Shown here in pieces: positions 1-8,425 of a stretch of 64,000 bases of DNA. The notes below the pieces were generated by a model. The model made no database searches and was not told the DNA's origin. It worked only from the letters and a program-made list of their open reading frames with translations. The DNA lies in NCBI GenBank assembly GCA_913019965.1, contig CAJVZR010000007.1, positions 1-64,000 on the forward strand, in the 5' to 3' direction. Made by a program: the position numbers and the translations under genes. The DNA comes from an uncultured Oleispira sp. GTDB taxonomy: Bacteria > Pseudomonadota > Gammaproteobacteria > Pseudomonadales > Oceanobacteraceae. Position 1 is the stretch's first letter. The number at the start of each line of letters is the position of its first letter.

Positions 1-1
1 A

Positions 2-214
2 TTATTAAACGAAAAAGGCCATACAGAAACCGTGCGTAAATCGATGAACGTTTCTTTGCCATTATTAGTGCCAGAAGAAGACAACCCTTTATTACCGAAA
101 TTCAATCAGATTGAAGAACAGCCGCCAGCGGCTAGAACTCGTATTGCAAGGAATGATTTTAAGATCTGTGAGGATGTTTTTTTACCGAGTTTGCGAGTGC
201 ACCGGTATCTTTAA
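2..214 (+). CDS. C-terminal end of an unidentified protein (5' end outside window)
   Basis: The reading frame is open from the first bases of the window to a TAA at 212-214, so this is probably the last 70 codons of a gene that begins upstream. An internal GTG at position 32 could serve as a start, but nothing resembling a ribosome site precedes it and the frame stays open above it. The peptide is Pro- and Glu-rich in the middle and ends in FLPSLRVHRYL. It has no motif I recognise. It faces sthA tail to tail across about 60 bases. Confidence 0.5.
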   Translation, partial: LLNEKGHTETVRKSMNVSLPLLVPEEDNPLLPKFNQIEEQPPAARTRIARNDFKICEDVFLPSLRVHRYL

Positions 215-274
215 ATCTCTATTTCTAGTAAAAAAGTAGACCACAAAGCTTCCTTTATGGCCTACCCAGCAACA

Positions 275-1669
275 TTACAACTTATTCAAACCGTTCAACG
301 CAGCAATGCGATACGCTTCTGCCATTGTGGGGTAATTAAAAGTCGTATTAACGAAATACTTTAACGTATTCCCGCTACCTTCTTGATTCATGATCGCTTG
401 CCCAATATGAACAATTTCTGCCGCTTGGTCACCAAAACAGTGAACTCCAAGTAACTCCAATGTTTCACGATGGAAAAGTATTTTCAGCATACCCACACCT
501 TCATGAGTAATTTGAGCACGTGCAATATTCTTAAAGAAAGCCTGTCCTACTTCATAGGGCACTTTCGCCTCAGTTAGCTCACGTTCGTTTTTACCAACTG
601 AACTAATCTCAGGAATTGTATAAATACCGGTAGGTACTTCACTTACAAAACGGAAATCTTCCATATCTGTAATGTCAGCTGCAGCTGCACGACCTTGATC
701 GTAAGCCGCCGATGCTAATGCTGGCCAACCAATCACATCACCAATCGCGTATATATGATCAACAGCCGTACGGTAACTCTGATCAACATCTAGTTGACCC
801 CGAGAGTTCGGCGCTAAACCTGTATTTTCAAGTCCTAAACCTTTGGTATTACCCGAACGCCCTGCTGCCCATAAGAAAGCATCGGCTTTCACTTGCTTGC
901 CAGACTTCATTTTTAAAGTGACGAATTTATCATTCACTTCAACCGAGTCAAAATCTTCGTTGTGACGAATCAGGGCACCCTTATCACGCAAGTGATAACT
1001 TAGTGCGTCTGAGATTTCATCATCTAGAAAGTTCAATAAGCGATCCCCAGGGTGAATTAAGTCAACCTTAACCCCAAGACCCGAGAAGATAGACGCGTAT
1101 TCACAGCCAATAACACCAGCGCCATAGATAATCATGGTACGCGGAGTATGTTCTAGGCTTAAAATACTATCGGAGTCATATACGCGTTCATGGCTAAAAT
1201 CAATATTACTTGGACGCCAAGGGCTTGACCCCGTTGCAATGACAACTTGATCAGCATGCAATCGAACATGATTTGTCGTAGTAGTCGTTAATACATCAAT
1301 GGTATTAGGATCGACGAACTTTGCATGACCGGTATAAAGACTAACTCGATTACGTCCGTAAAACTCAGTGCGAACCTTTACCTGCTTGGCAATTACTTCT
1401 TCTGCATTGCGCAATACTTGCGGAAAAGAGAACCAGCGCGGCTCACCAATATCACGAAACATGGGATTGGTATTGAACTGAATAATTTGCTTAACCGAGT
1501 GACGCAAAGCTTTTGATGGAATTGTGCCAAGATGGGTACAATTTCCTCCCACCATATTGCGATTTTCAATAACAGCGACTTTCTTGCCTTTTTTTGCAGC
1601 ATTCATTGCCGCACCTTCACCCGCAGGTCCGGTGCCAATGATCACTACGTCGTAATGGAAATCTGCCAT
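275..1669 (-). CDS. sthA: Soluble pyridine nucleotide transhydrogenase SthA
   Basis: This is a cytosolic FAD flavoprotein that moves hydride between NADPH and NAD+ and so balances the two pools. The 464 residues match the family length (about 465). The N-terminal FAD dinucleotide fold shows [14 protein letters not shown], the central NAD fold shows [14 protein letters not shown], and the second FAD motif is YAIGDVIG. The redox disulfide of related lipoamide and glutathione reductases is absent: the matching stretch reads [14 protein letters not shown] with one Cys, which is the hallmark that separates SthA from those enzymes. It follows nqrM and apbE on the same strand, with a gap of about 170 bases. 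Confidence 0.95.
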   Translation of the reverse strand: MADFHYDVVIIGTGPAGEGAAMNAAKKGKKVAVIENRNMVGGNCTHLGTIPSKALRHSVKQIIQFNTNPMFRDIGEPRWFSFPQVLRNAEEVIAKQVKVRTEFYGRNRVSLYTGHAKFVDPNTIDVLTTTTTNHVRLHADQVVIATGSSPWRPSNIDFSHERVYDSDSILSLEHTPRTMIIYGAGVIGCEYASIFSGLGVKVDLIHPGDRLLNFLDDEISDALSYHLRDKGALIRHNEDFDSVEVNDKFVTLKMKSGKQVKADAFLWAAGRSGNTKGLGLENTGLAPNSRGQLDVDQSYRTAVDHIYAIGDVIGWPALASAAYDQGRAAAADITDMEDFRFVSEVPTGIYTIPEISSVGKNERELTEAKVPYEVGQAFFKNIARAQITHEGVGMLKILFHRETLELLGVHCFGDQAAEIVHIGQAIMNQEGSGNTLKYFVNTTFNYPTMAEAYRIAALNGLNKL

Positions 1670-1841
1670 CCTTTATTCCGCCCTTATGGCTGCAATCACC
1701 CAAGTCTTATTATTCTTCAGGTGATTTTGATTACTTAATTTTGATTAAATCGTTAATGTTAATAATTATAGGTTATAAACCAGATTACACGATGACATTA
1801 ATCACTATCCGTGAAATTTAGTGCTATTAATGAATCGTTTA

Positions 1842-2075
1842 TCACTTTTTCTTAGAAGCATCATAGAACAAATCTTCAGCTTCCTGTCGAATTGGATCTT
1901 TGCTAGATTCACATTTTTCAAGATCGCCGCCACATACATCGCAGGCGCCCTTCATACCAACAGCCGACATGCCGCCACAGGAACCACTAATCGGCTTACC
2001 ACCCATTAACAATCCCGCCGACATTAATACGATGAATAATACCATTACAATAAAAACGATTAATAATGTTGTCAT
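1842..2075 (-). CDS. nqrM: Na+-NQR maturation protein NqrM (DUF539)
   Basis: This 77-residue protein has one N-terminal membrane helix (about residues 2-24) followed by a Cys-rich segment with SGSCGG, ACDVCGG and KCES, the pattern of NqrM. The family is needed to mature the Na+-translocating NADH:quinone reductase, probably by supplying iron to the NqrD/NqrE site. It lies directly downstream of apbE, whose product loads FMN onto the same complex, so the pair is an NQR maturation unit. No nqrA-F genes are in the window. Confidence 0.92.
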   Translation of the reverse strand: MTTLLIVFIVMVLFIVLMSAGLLMGGKPISGSCGGMSAVGMKGACDVCGGDLEKCESSKDPIRQEAEDLFYDASKKK

Positions 2076-2102
2076 ACAAACCTCAAGTTCTCTATCACTA
2101 CT

Positions 2103-3149
2103 TTAGTCTAAGATTAATTGTTCAAATTGACGACTAGTATATTGTTCAAAACCTTCTGGCGTCCGAACAATAAAATAAGCAGCCAACTCATTCTTTTCTG
2201 CAATTTCCAAACCTGCTTCAACCCCTGCAACCGTTAACGCTGTGGCCCAAGCATCTGCCATAGCAACCGAACTATGCAAGACTGAGACTGAAGCTAAATT
2301 ATGTTTAACGGGATAGCCCGTACGGCCATCAATGGTATGAGAGTACCTTTCCCCATCCTGCTCAAAGAAATTTCGATAATCCCCCGATGTTGCAATCCCT
2401 AGATTATTAAGAGGAATTATAATTTGTGCATTACGACCTTGGTCGCTCGGCGCCTCAATAGCAATTCGCCAAGGGCTATCGATGTCTTTTTTTCCATGAG
2501 CAATAATTTCCCCACCCACCTCGACGAGATATCTATCAATACCTTGACGCTGCAGGTAACGCCCAAGCACATCGACCGCATACCCTTTCGCAATAGCGGA
2601 TAAATCAATGTAGCGCGGTGCTGTTAGCGCTAGCTGAAAGCTTTCATCACGCATGCGCAAGGTCAGTGCCTCTGCTCCAACCTTCTCTCTAATTCTTCCT
2701 ATATCCTTGGCGTTTGGTACTTGGTCTTTTGATTTGGAGGGACCAAACCCCCATAAATTCACCAGCGGTCCGACGGTCACGTCAAATGCCCCTAAAGACT
2801 GTACATTCACTTGTTGCGACATCATCAGCACCCGATAAAGGTCGATACTGATATCCTGCCAACCCTGAGTAAAGTTCTTGTTCAATAATGACAGCTCAGA
2901 GCTTGTATCATAAGTCGACATGCTTTTATTAATGGCTTTTAAGTGTGCGTTTACACCTTGCTGTATCGTGGAGCGCTCTTTCTTTAAATCTTGAGATGTT
3001 GAATGCTTGGAAACCCAGCTAATATGGTACTCCGTCCCCATTGTCGGCCCTGTAATCTTCTGTAAAGCCGGCGCTTTACTACAACCAGTAGTGGCTACGA
3101 ATAGCAATAGAAGCAAAAAATGTATTGGTGTATTGATAAAACGAAACAA
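2103..3149 (-). CDS. apbE: FAD:protein FMN transferase ApbE (lipoprotein)
   Basis: ApbE transfers FMN from FAD to Thr residues of NqrB, NqrC and RnfG-type subunits on the periplasmic side. The 348-residue protein starts with a lipoprotein signal ending in ATTGC (Cys near residue 23). It carries family segments GTEYHISW, DLSAIAKGYAVD, EVGGEIIAHG and the Mg-site stretch VAMADAWATALTV. It is about 27 bases upstream of nqrM in the same direction. The start sits just inside a divergent interval with the ArsR gene. Confidence 0.93.
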   Translation of the reverse strand: MFRFINTPIHFLLLLLFVATTGCSKAPALQKITGPTMGTEYHISWVSKHSTSQDLKKERSTIQQGVNAHLKAINKSMSTYDTSSELSLLNKNFTQGWQDISIDLYRVLMMSQQVNVQSLGAFDVTVGPLVNLWGFGPSKSKDQVPNAKDIGRIREKVGAEALTLRMRDESFQLALTAPRYIDLSAIAKGYAVDVLGRYLQRQGIDRYLVEVGGEIIAHGKKDIDSPWRIAIEAPSDQGRNAQIIIPLNNLGIATSGDYRNFFEQDGERYSHTIDGRTGYPVKHNLASVSVLHSSVAMADAWATALTVAGVEAGLEIAEKNELAAYFIVRTPEGFEQYTSRQFEQLILD

Positions 3150-3290
3150 GATGGCAGCCTTTGATTTTAATATTCTGCATTATAGCGGATAGTTATTAGC
3201 TAACCCATGCCCCAAAGACTCTATCTCACTGAAAACCACCTAGAAATTACACTTTTATAGAATTACAACCCAGCTAAATGCCTATTAAAG

Positions 3291-3312
3291 CATATAGGTT
3301 TTAACCTATATG
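3291..3312. promoter_or_regulatory. Palindromic operator candidate upstream of the ArsR-type gene
   Basis: Two 10-base arms, CATATAGGTT (3291-3300) and AACCTATATG (3303-3312), form a perfect inverted repeat with a 2-base centre. It lies 38 bases before the regulator start, where a sigma-70 core promoter would be, so it is a good fit to the dimeric operator through which ArsR/SmtB regulators usually repress themselves. Binding is inferred. Confidence 0.6.
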
Positions 3313-3349
3313 GTTTAGAATAAGAAAACGTACACAAGAAATAATAAAC

Positions 3350-3670
3350 ATGGCAGAAATGACAACAGAAATGCTAGAGCTTGTTGCTCAGCGCTTTCGA
3401 CTCCTATCCGATCCAATGCGCCTGCGCATTCTTCACGAACTTCAACAAGGTGAGTTAAGTGTTGGGGAACTGGTAGAAAGAACGGGGGCGTCACAGCCCA
3501 ATATTTCAAAGCATCTATCTAGTTTAAAGAACCACCAAATGGTTAAGCGTCGACAAGAAGGGAATATGGCTTACTTTAGCATTGCCGCGCCCTATATATT
3601 TAGCTTATGCGATACTGTCTGCAATAGCATGAGAGATGAGCTAGAAGCAAAACACAGCATTTTATCTTAA
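3350..3670 (+). CDS. ArsR/SmtB-family winged-helix regulator
   Basis: This is a 106-residue DNA-binding repressor of the ArsR fold. The recognition helix region reads TGASQPNISKHLSSLK (about residues 45-60) and the wing reads MVKRRQEGNMAYFSI. The alpha-3 CxC metal site of ArsR/CadC is missing. The only cysteines are C87 and C91 near the C-terminal helix, which could be a redox or metal pair, although the spacing is not a pattern I can assign. The perfect palindrome in its promoter suggests autoregulation. The divergent apbE gene is a possible second target. The inducer is unknown. Confidence 0.9.
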   Translation: MAEMTTEMLELVAQRFRLLSDPMRLRILHELQQGELSVGELVERTGASQPNISKHLSSLKNHQMVKRRQEGNMAYFSIAAPYIFSLCDTVCNSMRDELEAKHSILS

Positions 3671-3676
3671 GGCGGC

Positions 3677-4627
3677 TTATACCGCCTGTCTTGATTGATT
3701 CAAGCCCGAAAAACGGCGAACCCCTTCTGCACTTAATTGCCAAGAGTTACGACCGCCCTGCAACTTTTTAATGACCAGATCATTATCTAACCATTGCTGC
3801 AATAGCTGTTGGAATTGTGAGCGATTTATACGAATATCATCGACCGCATGGGCAGAGGGATGCTGCAATAATAAGCGCCGTTGCACTTCCGGAGAGACCA
3901 GCTTTTCAACACCTTGGCGTAAACGATCCTCACTGCAAGGTGATTTCATCATTCCCGCGGAACAAGCAAATAAGGTATCCCAGCGTTGTGATACCGAGAG
4001 CTCTTCCAGGGTATTATTCCCAGCCTCGTAAACCTTGGCTGAAAACTGAATTCGCACCAACTGCCTTGTTTTAAGTAGCCACTGTTTATTATCGACTTTA
4101 GTAGCGGGACTAGCTTCAACGGTATTAACTTCAGCATCTTCAACAGAGTCTAGCTTTAGCCAGCCACCCGTTTTATTGCTTAACTCATTTACCACCGCTG
4201 TTTTCACATGTGCCAACAACTCTTCTCTGAGGTGCCATAATCGATAAGATCCCTTAGAAACAACCCCATGGAATCCTGCAAGACGCCTTTGGTCTTCAGT
4301 TTGCTGCTGAGAAGGCAGTGAATTCTTCACGAAAGACAATACAGGTTTAGATAGTGATTGCGCATGCACCATTTCACGATGCAGATAACTAATCCCCGTT
4401 GGGGCCATAGGCCCATACTCATCACCCAATATCATTAAGAATAAATCAGCATCCTCAATCTGAGAACGTGCCAGATTCCAATCATAAGGTGACGTATCTT
4501 CACGGCAAGGAAAGCCACAACATAAAATACCCATACGAGCCAATTGACGCGTAACCTCATAACGCTCACTTTCCAAACCACTTTGGTTTGATGCGACGTA
4601 CACTAAAAAACGCTTAGTCTGCGTCAT
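3677..4627 (-). CDS. DUF4062 domain protein
   Basis: The 316-residue protein begins with a recognisable DUF4062 domain (residues about 5-150): FLVYVASNQSGLESERYEV, then QIEDADLFLMILGDEYGP, GISYLHREM and KPVLSFV. This follows the family pattern of a short-strand/helix nucleotide-binding-like fold. The domain occurs at the N terminus of STAND NTPases and in other conflict-related proteins. Here there is no NTPase. The C-terminal half (about 190-316) is unrecognised and looks like a helical or winged-helix region. It is convergent with the ArsR gene (6-base gap). Function is unknown; a sensing or defence role is only inference. Confidence 0.75.
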   Translation of the reverse strand: MTQTKRFLVYVASNQSGLESERYEVTRQLARMGILCCGFPCREDTSPYDWNLARSQIEDADLFLMILGDEYGPMAPTGISYLHREMVHAQSLSKPVLSFVKNSLPSQQQTEDQRRLAGFHGVVSKGSYRLWHLREELLAHVKTAVVNELSNKTGGWLKLDSVEDAEVNTVEASPATKVDNKQWLLKTRQLVRIQFSAKVYEAGNNTLEELSVSQRWDTLFACSAGMMKSPCSEDRLRQGVEKLVSPEVQRRLLLQHPSAHAVDDIRINRSQFQQLLQQWLDNDLVIKKLQGGRNSWQLSAEGVRRFSGLNQSRQAV

Positions 4628-4688
4628 TACTTCCTCTCACCCATTAGTTGTACTCTCACGATAAACTAGGTTTATTTTTCACCATACC

Positions 4689-5642
4689 TTAAATTAAGGC
4701 AAACACTTTTAGCAAGTAAATGGCAATACTTACGGTAAACAAAGATACCAAGGTCGTTAAAGCAATGATATTAGCCGCTAATTGATGATTTCCACCGATT
4801 GAGCGCACCATTACATAGGATGCTGCAGCCGTTGGACTTGCAAACATCAATACCAAGCACCCGAGCTCAACCCCCCTAAAACCAAAAGCATAGGCAGCAG
4901 AGCCTATCGACAAAGGTAATATCAGCAATTTTATTGCTACCGCAAGCCAAGATAAACCCTGGGTATGGCGCAAAGCGGTCAAGCTCAATGAAGCCCCAAT
5001 GCAAATTAGCGCAAGAGGTAATGTCATGGCCGCAATATAATCAATACCTTGCATAACCATACTGGGTAAAGACACATGCCAATAAGCTAAAGGCATTGCG
5101 ACCAAAATAGCAACAATTAAGGGATTCGTTATCACATTTTTCAGCAACAACAACCAATCCATTTCAGACTCATCACTGGCCGCATGAGTCAGCGCATAAA
5201 TCGAAAGGATATTAAAAATAGGGGTAATCACCGCCAGCAATACTGCTCCAACCGCGAGACCTGACTCAGAGAACGTTGCCGAACAAAAAGCCAAACCTAA
5301 TATACCGAGGTTTGAACGAAAACTCCCCTGCACAAAGACGCCCAAGCTTGCACGATCACGAATAAAATACTTACCCAGCCACCAAAGCAGCAGGAAAGAG
5401 AGAAAGGCAGCCACAAGGGCAAAAACCACCAATGAAGGATTGGTCATTTCATTGATATCTGTTTTAACAATCGCCGAGAACATCAATACAGGCAGTGCAA
5501 TATTGAAGACGATATAAGAAGCACTTTCAGTGAAGCCTGCACTTAACTTGTTCTTCTTATTTAGCCAATATCCTATATATACAAGAAAGAACACAGGCAT
5601 TGTGATTGAGCTCACGAATACTAATTGTGACCAATAGTTCAT
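4689..5642 (-). CDS. AEC-family permease (auxin efflux carrier type)
   Basis: This is a 317-residue inner-membrane transporter with about ten hydrophobic helices arranged as two five-helix repeats. Family landmarks are FNIALPVLMFSAI in the first repeat and LPLALICIGASLSL in the second, together with a late helix rich in small residues (FASPTAAASYVM). Characterised bacterial AEC members export malate or other organic anions. The substrate cannot be inferred here. The gene ends about 60 bases above the DUF4062 start on the same strand, so the two may be co-transcribed. Confidence 0.88.
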   Translation of the reverse strand: MNYWSQLVFVSSITMPVFFLVYIGYWLNKKNKLSAGFTESASYIVFNIALPVLMFSAIVKTDINEMTNPSLVVFALVAAFLSFLLLWWLGKYFIRDRASLGVFVQGSFRSNLGILGLAFCSATFSESGLAVGAVLLAVITPIFNILSIYALTHAASDESEMDWLLLLKNVITNPLIVAILVAMPLAYWHVSLPSMVMQGIDYIAAMTLPLALICIGASLSLTALRHTQGLSWLAVAIKLLILPLSIGSAAYAFGFRGVELGCLVLMFASPTAAASYVMVRSIGGNHQLAANIIALTTLVSLFTVSIAIYLLKVFALI

Positions 5643-5682
5643 TTATCCCCCCTAAATCCGTGTATCAAAGCATAACTTACGG

Positions 5683-5688
5683 TAGAAT
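5683..5688 (+). promoter_or_regulatory. Probable -10 element (TAGAAT)
   Basis: GGTAGAAT lies 31 bases before the start of the lysine-rich gene, in the divergent gap with the AEC permease. No convincing -35 hexamer is visible at 16-18 bases. The same TAGAAT element precedes other genes here at 8374, 28361 and 49053, which is the main support. Confidence 0.35.
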
Positions 5689-5718
5689 GACTACTTATAT
5701 TCAAACAAACCTGATCTC

Positions 5719-6084
5719 ATGACACGCAAAAAGAAAACCCGCTCACTAAAAAGCATCCATAGTGTTAAAACTGGCAGCACAACTAAGCTAAAAAAAGCAT
5801 CAGTCACTGACCGCCAGAACACCAATTTAAAATCTAAAACTAAGCCTAAGTCGGTTTATCAGAAGTTTTTGGATGAAAATCCACAAGCAGCTGAAAAACA
5901 ACAGCAAAATCAGATTGCAGCAACTGAAAAGCAGGTAAAAGCGCCCGCTAAGAAACCTGCCAAGCAAGAAGATGCTAAAACTAAACCTAAACAGCGCACA
6001 GATAAAGACGATAAGCGTGAAGATACTCGCGAACCTGACCTTTTATCTCAACTGGACAATAAAAACTTCAACGATTTTTATTAA
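5719..6084 (+). CDS. Lysine-rich low-complexity protein, function unknown
   Basis: This is a 121-residue strongly basic protein made largely of Lys, Gln, Thr, Pro and Asp, with runs such as VKAPAKKPAKQEDAKTKPK. It has no hydrophobic core, signal peptide or known domain, so most of it is probably disordered. A short ordered-looking segment, SVYQKFLDENPQAAEK (about residues 46-61), and the tail LLSQLDNKNFNDFY may be the conserved parts. It sits 28 bases before rlmG in the same direction. A ribosome- or RNA-associated role would suit that, but nothing in the sequence proves it. Confidence 0.65.
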   Translation: MTRKKKTRSLKSIHSVKTGSTTKLKKASVTDRQNTNLKSKTKPKSVYQKFLDENPQAAEKQQQNQIAATEKQVKAPAKKPAKQEDAKTKPKQRTDKDDKREDTREPDLLSQLDNKNFNDFY

Positions 6085-6112
6085 TTGAATCTTCCTGACG
6101 GCGCATACACGC

Positions 6113-7231
6113 ATGGCTCTATTATCAACTGGTAAAGGCGATTTAACATTAAATTGCTACCCCAAGGTTTCCGCGAGCATTCAGCAACCTTGGGACGCTG
6201 CTGATATATATCTTATTGAACAGGCGGCCTTAGGGGATTACCCAGCCATCATCAATGATCAATGGGGGGCTCTCAGTGTACATGCCAGCCAGCAAGGTCG
6301 ACAAAATTACACTTGGAGTGACTCATTCTGCAGTCACCAAGCGATAAAAGAAAACCTCGAAAAACTGCCTAAAGAACAATTAAGTCTTAATCAGCTCGAT
6401 AAAGGAATAATTGAGCTGCCACAAGCTTCAGATACTCTGTGGATCCAATGCCCAAAATCATTTGACCAGCTCCACTGGTGGCTACTTTTAGCCTTCGAGC
6501 AGCTAGGCCCCGGTATTAATGTATCCATTGCCGGCATGGCAAAACATATACCGATCAAATGGCTTAACTGGCTACAGCTGCATAACGATAATTACATTCA
6601 ACACCCTATTAAGAAGAAAGCTCGATTAATTGAATTTAATTTGAGCGCTCGCCTACCCGAGCTTAAACGCTTAAAAACTTATCCCGGCCCTGATGAAAAG
6701 CCTATATCAGCATTACCTGGCGTATTTTCTCGTGATCACATGGATATTGGCAGCCGTTTTTTTATCCACCACCTACAGCAACTCCCTCCGTTGAGTGGCA
6801 AGGTAGTTGATCTTGGTTGTGGTAATGGCCTATTGAGCATCGCCGCCTTAATGAACGGCTCCGATAACTTAATCGAAATGATTTTATGCGATGACTCTTC
6901 ACTTGCATTGAAAGCCGCGTCTGATAATTTAAACCTACGCAATCAGGCAAACGCTCAATTACACCATACCGATGCCTTACTTTCTGTTCTTGGGCCTGTT
7001 GACACGATACTGTGCAACCCGCCTTTCCATACAGGTAATCGCATATCCACAGCTGCAGCAGAGCGCATGTTTAGTCAAAGCAGTAAATTATTAAGCTCAA
7101 ATGGACAGCTTCTGATTATCGCAAACCGACATTTAGGCTACAAACCCTTACTTAAGAAAGACTTCAAAAACATCAGTACAGTTGCGAGTGATAGTAAGTT
7201 TGTTATATATCGCTGCAGCAACCCCAAATGA
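6113..7231 (+). CDS. rlmG: 23S rRNA (guanine-N2)-methyltransferase RlmG
   Basis: This is a 372-residue two-domain SAM methyltransferase of the RsmC/RlmG group (E. coli RlmG is 378 residues). RlmG methylates G1835 of 23S rRNA. The N-terminal half has the degenerate family fold beginning near QPWDAADIYLI. The C-terminal catalytic half has SAM motif VVDLGCGNGLLSI (about residue 235) and the amino-methylating tetrapeptide in LCNPPFH (about 304). The tail ANRHLGYKPLL fits RlmG better than RsmC. It overlaps yigZ by four bases (ATGA), so translation is probably coupled. Confidence 0.82.
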   Translation: MALLSTGKGDLTLNCYPKVSASIQQPWDAADIYLIEQAALGDYPAIINDQWGALSVHASQQGRQNYTWSDSFCSHQAIKENLEKLPKEQLSLNQLDKGIIELPQASDTLWIQCPKSFDQLHWWLLLAFEQLGPGINVSIAGMAKHIPIKWLNWLQLHNDNYIQHPIKKKARLIEFNLSARLPELKRLKTYPGPDEKPISALPGVFSRDHMDIGSRFFIHHLQQLPPLSGKVVDLGCGNGLLSIAALMNGSDNLIEMILCDDSSLALKAASDNLNLRNQANAQLHHTDALLSVLGPVDTILCNPPFHTGNRISTAAAERMFSQSSKLLSSNGQLLIIANRHLGYKPLLKKDFKNISTVASDSKFVIYRCSNPK

Positions 7232-7818
7232 CACATAAAGTGCCTGCTAAACCAAGCCACTATGAATTGATTGAAAAGAAAAGCCGGTTTATTACTTTTT
7301 GTGAAAAAGTCACCAGCAGTCAAGATTTCAAGTCATTCCTTAATCGCTTGAAGCAACAATATCCAGACGCTAGACACTTTTGCTATGGCTTCCGAATTGG
7401 ATCTCAAAATAATGCTCAGCGAGGTTTTAGCGATGATGGAGAACCGAGCGGCACAGCAGGCATGCCTATTTTGAACGTCATCGATCACTCAGGCTTCTCT
7501 GATATTGCAATTATTGTGGTACGTTATTTCGGCGGTACTAAATTGGGGACTGGGGGCTTAGCACGAGCCTATAGCCAAGCGACTAATACAGTATTACAGC
7601 AACTAGAATGGACAGAATTTCAACAACTGCAGAAACTCATACTCAGCTGTGAATTTCAACAAGAGCATCAACTACGCTATTTGATTGGTCAATTAGAGGG
7701 CATCATTACGTCACTCGATTATCAGCAAGGAGTAACTCTAACAGTAAATTTGCCTCTGCAAGCAGACTTAAGCACTTTGACTTTGTTTCGTACCGATAGG
7801 GACGACAACGGAGCCTGA
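7228..7818 (+). CDS. yigZ: YigZ/IMPACT-family protein
   Basis: The 196-residue protein has the UPF0029/IMPACT N-terminal domain: SRFITF, then DARHFCYGFRIG, the glycine-rich FSDDGEPSGTAGMPIL and VRYFGGTKLGTGGLARAYS. A DUF1949-like C-terminal ferredoxin fold follows. Its biochemical role is not firmly established; the eukaryotic relative IMPACT acts in translation control. The start overlaps the rlmG stop. Its 3' end overlaps the convergent gene at 7768-8151 by 51 bases. Confidence 0.92.
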   Translation: MTHKVPAKPSHYELIEKKSRFITFCEKVTSSQDFKSFLNRLKQQYPDARHFCYGFRIGSQNNAQRGFSDDGEPSGTAGMPILNVIDHSGFSDIAIIVVRYFGGTKLGTGGLARAYSQATNTVLQQLEWTEFQQLQKLILSCEFQQEHQLRYLIGQLEGIITSLDYQQGVTLTVNLPLQADLSTLTLFRTDRDDNGA

Positions 7819-8151
7819 TAGATGTTCAGCTATTAAACGATAACCATCCTGCCCCACTTTCTCAAAATTTAGAATAATTCGATAACAGCTTTGCGCACTG
7901 CGCCTGATCGATGCAATCTGTCCGTTAGCGGTTATATATTGCGGGCAAGGCCCTGAATGAGGAAATAAACCAAGCCTAATTTGAAAATCATTAAATCGAC
8001 CTTGGCTTTCATCATTATCACGAAACAATGCAACCTGCTCTTGATTACAAATAAACTCACAACCACGTGGTGATAACTTGTCCGCCGCGACTTTTAATAC
8101 TTCCTGCTTGCCTATCAATAAAGTTAATATCGCTTGATTTTTCATAAGCAC
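7768..8151 (-). CDS. Hypothetical protein, possibly PilZ-like
   Basis: This 127-residue soluble protein reads as a small beta-rich domain. RGCEFICN, NDFQIRLGLF, ITANGQIASIRRS and YRIILNFEKV resemble strand-turn segments of a divergent PilZ domain, but the canonical RxxxR and D/NxSxxG c-di-GMP residues are not present. The assignment is weak. Codons look normal for the region. The last 51 bases overlap yigZ on the other strand. Confidence 0.6.
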   Translation of the reverse strand: MLMKNQAILTLLIGKQEVLKVAADKLSPRGCEFICNQEQVALFRDNDESQGRFNDFQIRLGLFPHSGPCPQYITANGQIASIRRSAQSCYRIILNFEKVGQDGYRLIAEHLSGSVVVPIGTKQSQSA

Positions 8152-8373
8152 ATACCTTAAACAGTTGAATAAAAAATAAACGATAGCGGACTAACATTCA
8201 ACTTAATAAGCTCCGAAATTACCGAAAACTAGTGCTTTAGTTCACATTTCGAACAATTATTCACCCAATTATCAAGAAAGATGCGCGATTGATACAATTA
8301 ACAAGCGATGTCGTTAGCTAAACTAGCAAGACAACAACTTCAGTAATAAATACAACACAACCTCAGGCACTGG

Positions 8374-8379
8374 TAGAAT
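8374..8379 (+). promoter_or_regulatory. Probable -10 element (TAGAAT)
   Basis: TGGTAGAATGCATGCC precedes the metallo-beta-lactamase lipoprotein start by about 47 bases, within an otherwise featureless 274-base divergent gap. No good -35 is visible. Confidence 0.35.
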
Positions 8380-8425
8380 GCATGCCAGTATCACAACTCT
8401 CAATTATAATTAGCTTCCTCTTTAC

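Noticed and set aside
1325-1602. Several open frames of 60-70 codons inside sthA, on both strands
   Set aside because: They lie entirely within a well-supported gene, have no ribosome sites and no sensible protein composition.
3670-3687. Small palindrome AGGCGG/CCGCCT between the ArsR gene and DUF4062
   Set aside because: It has no T-run on either strand, so I do not call it a terminator.
3677-5642. A defence island around DUF4062
   Set aside because: The neighbours are a regulator and a permease, not nucleases, methylases or NTPases, so only the single gene is reported.
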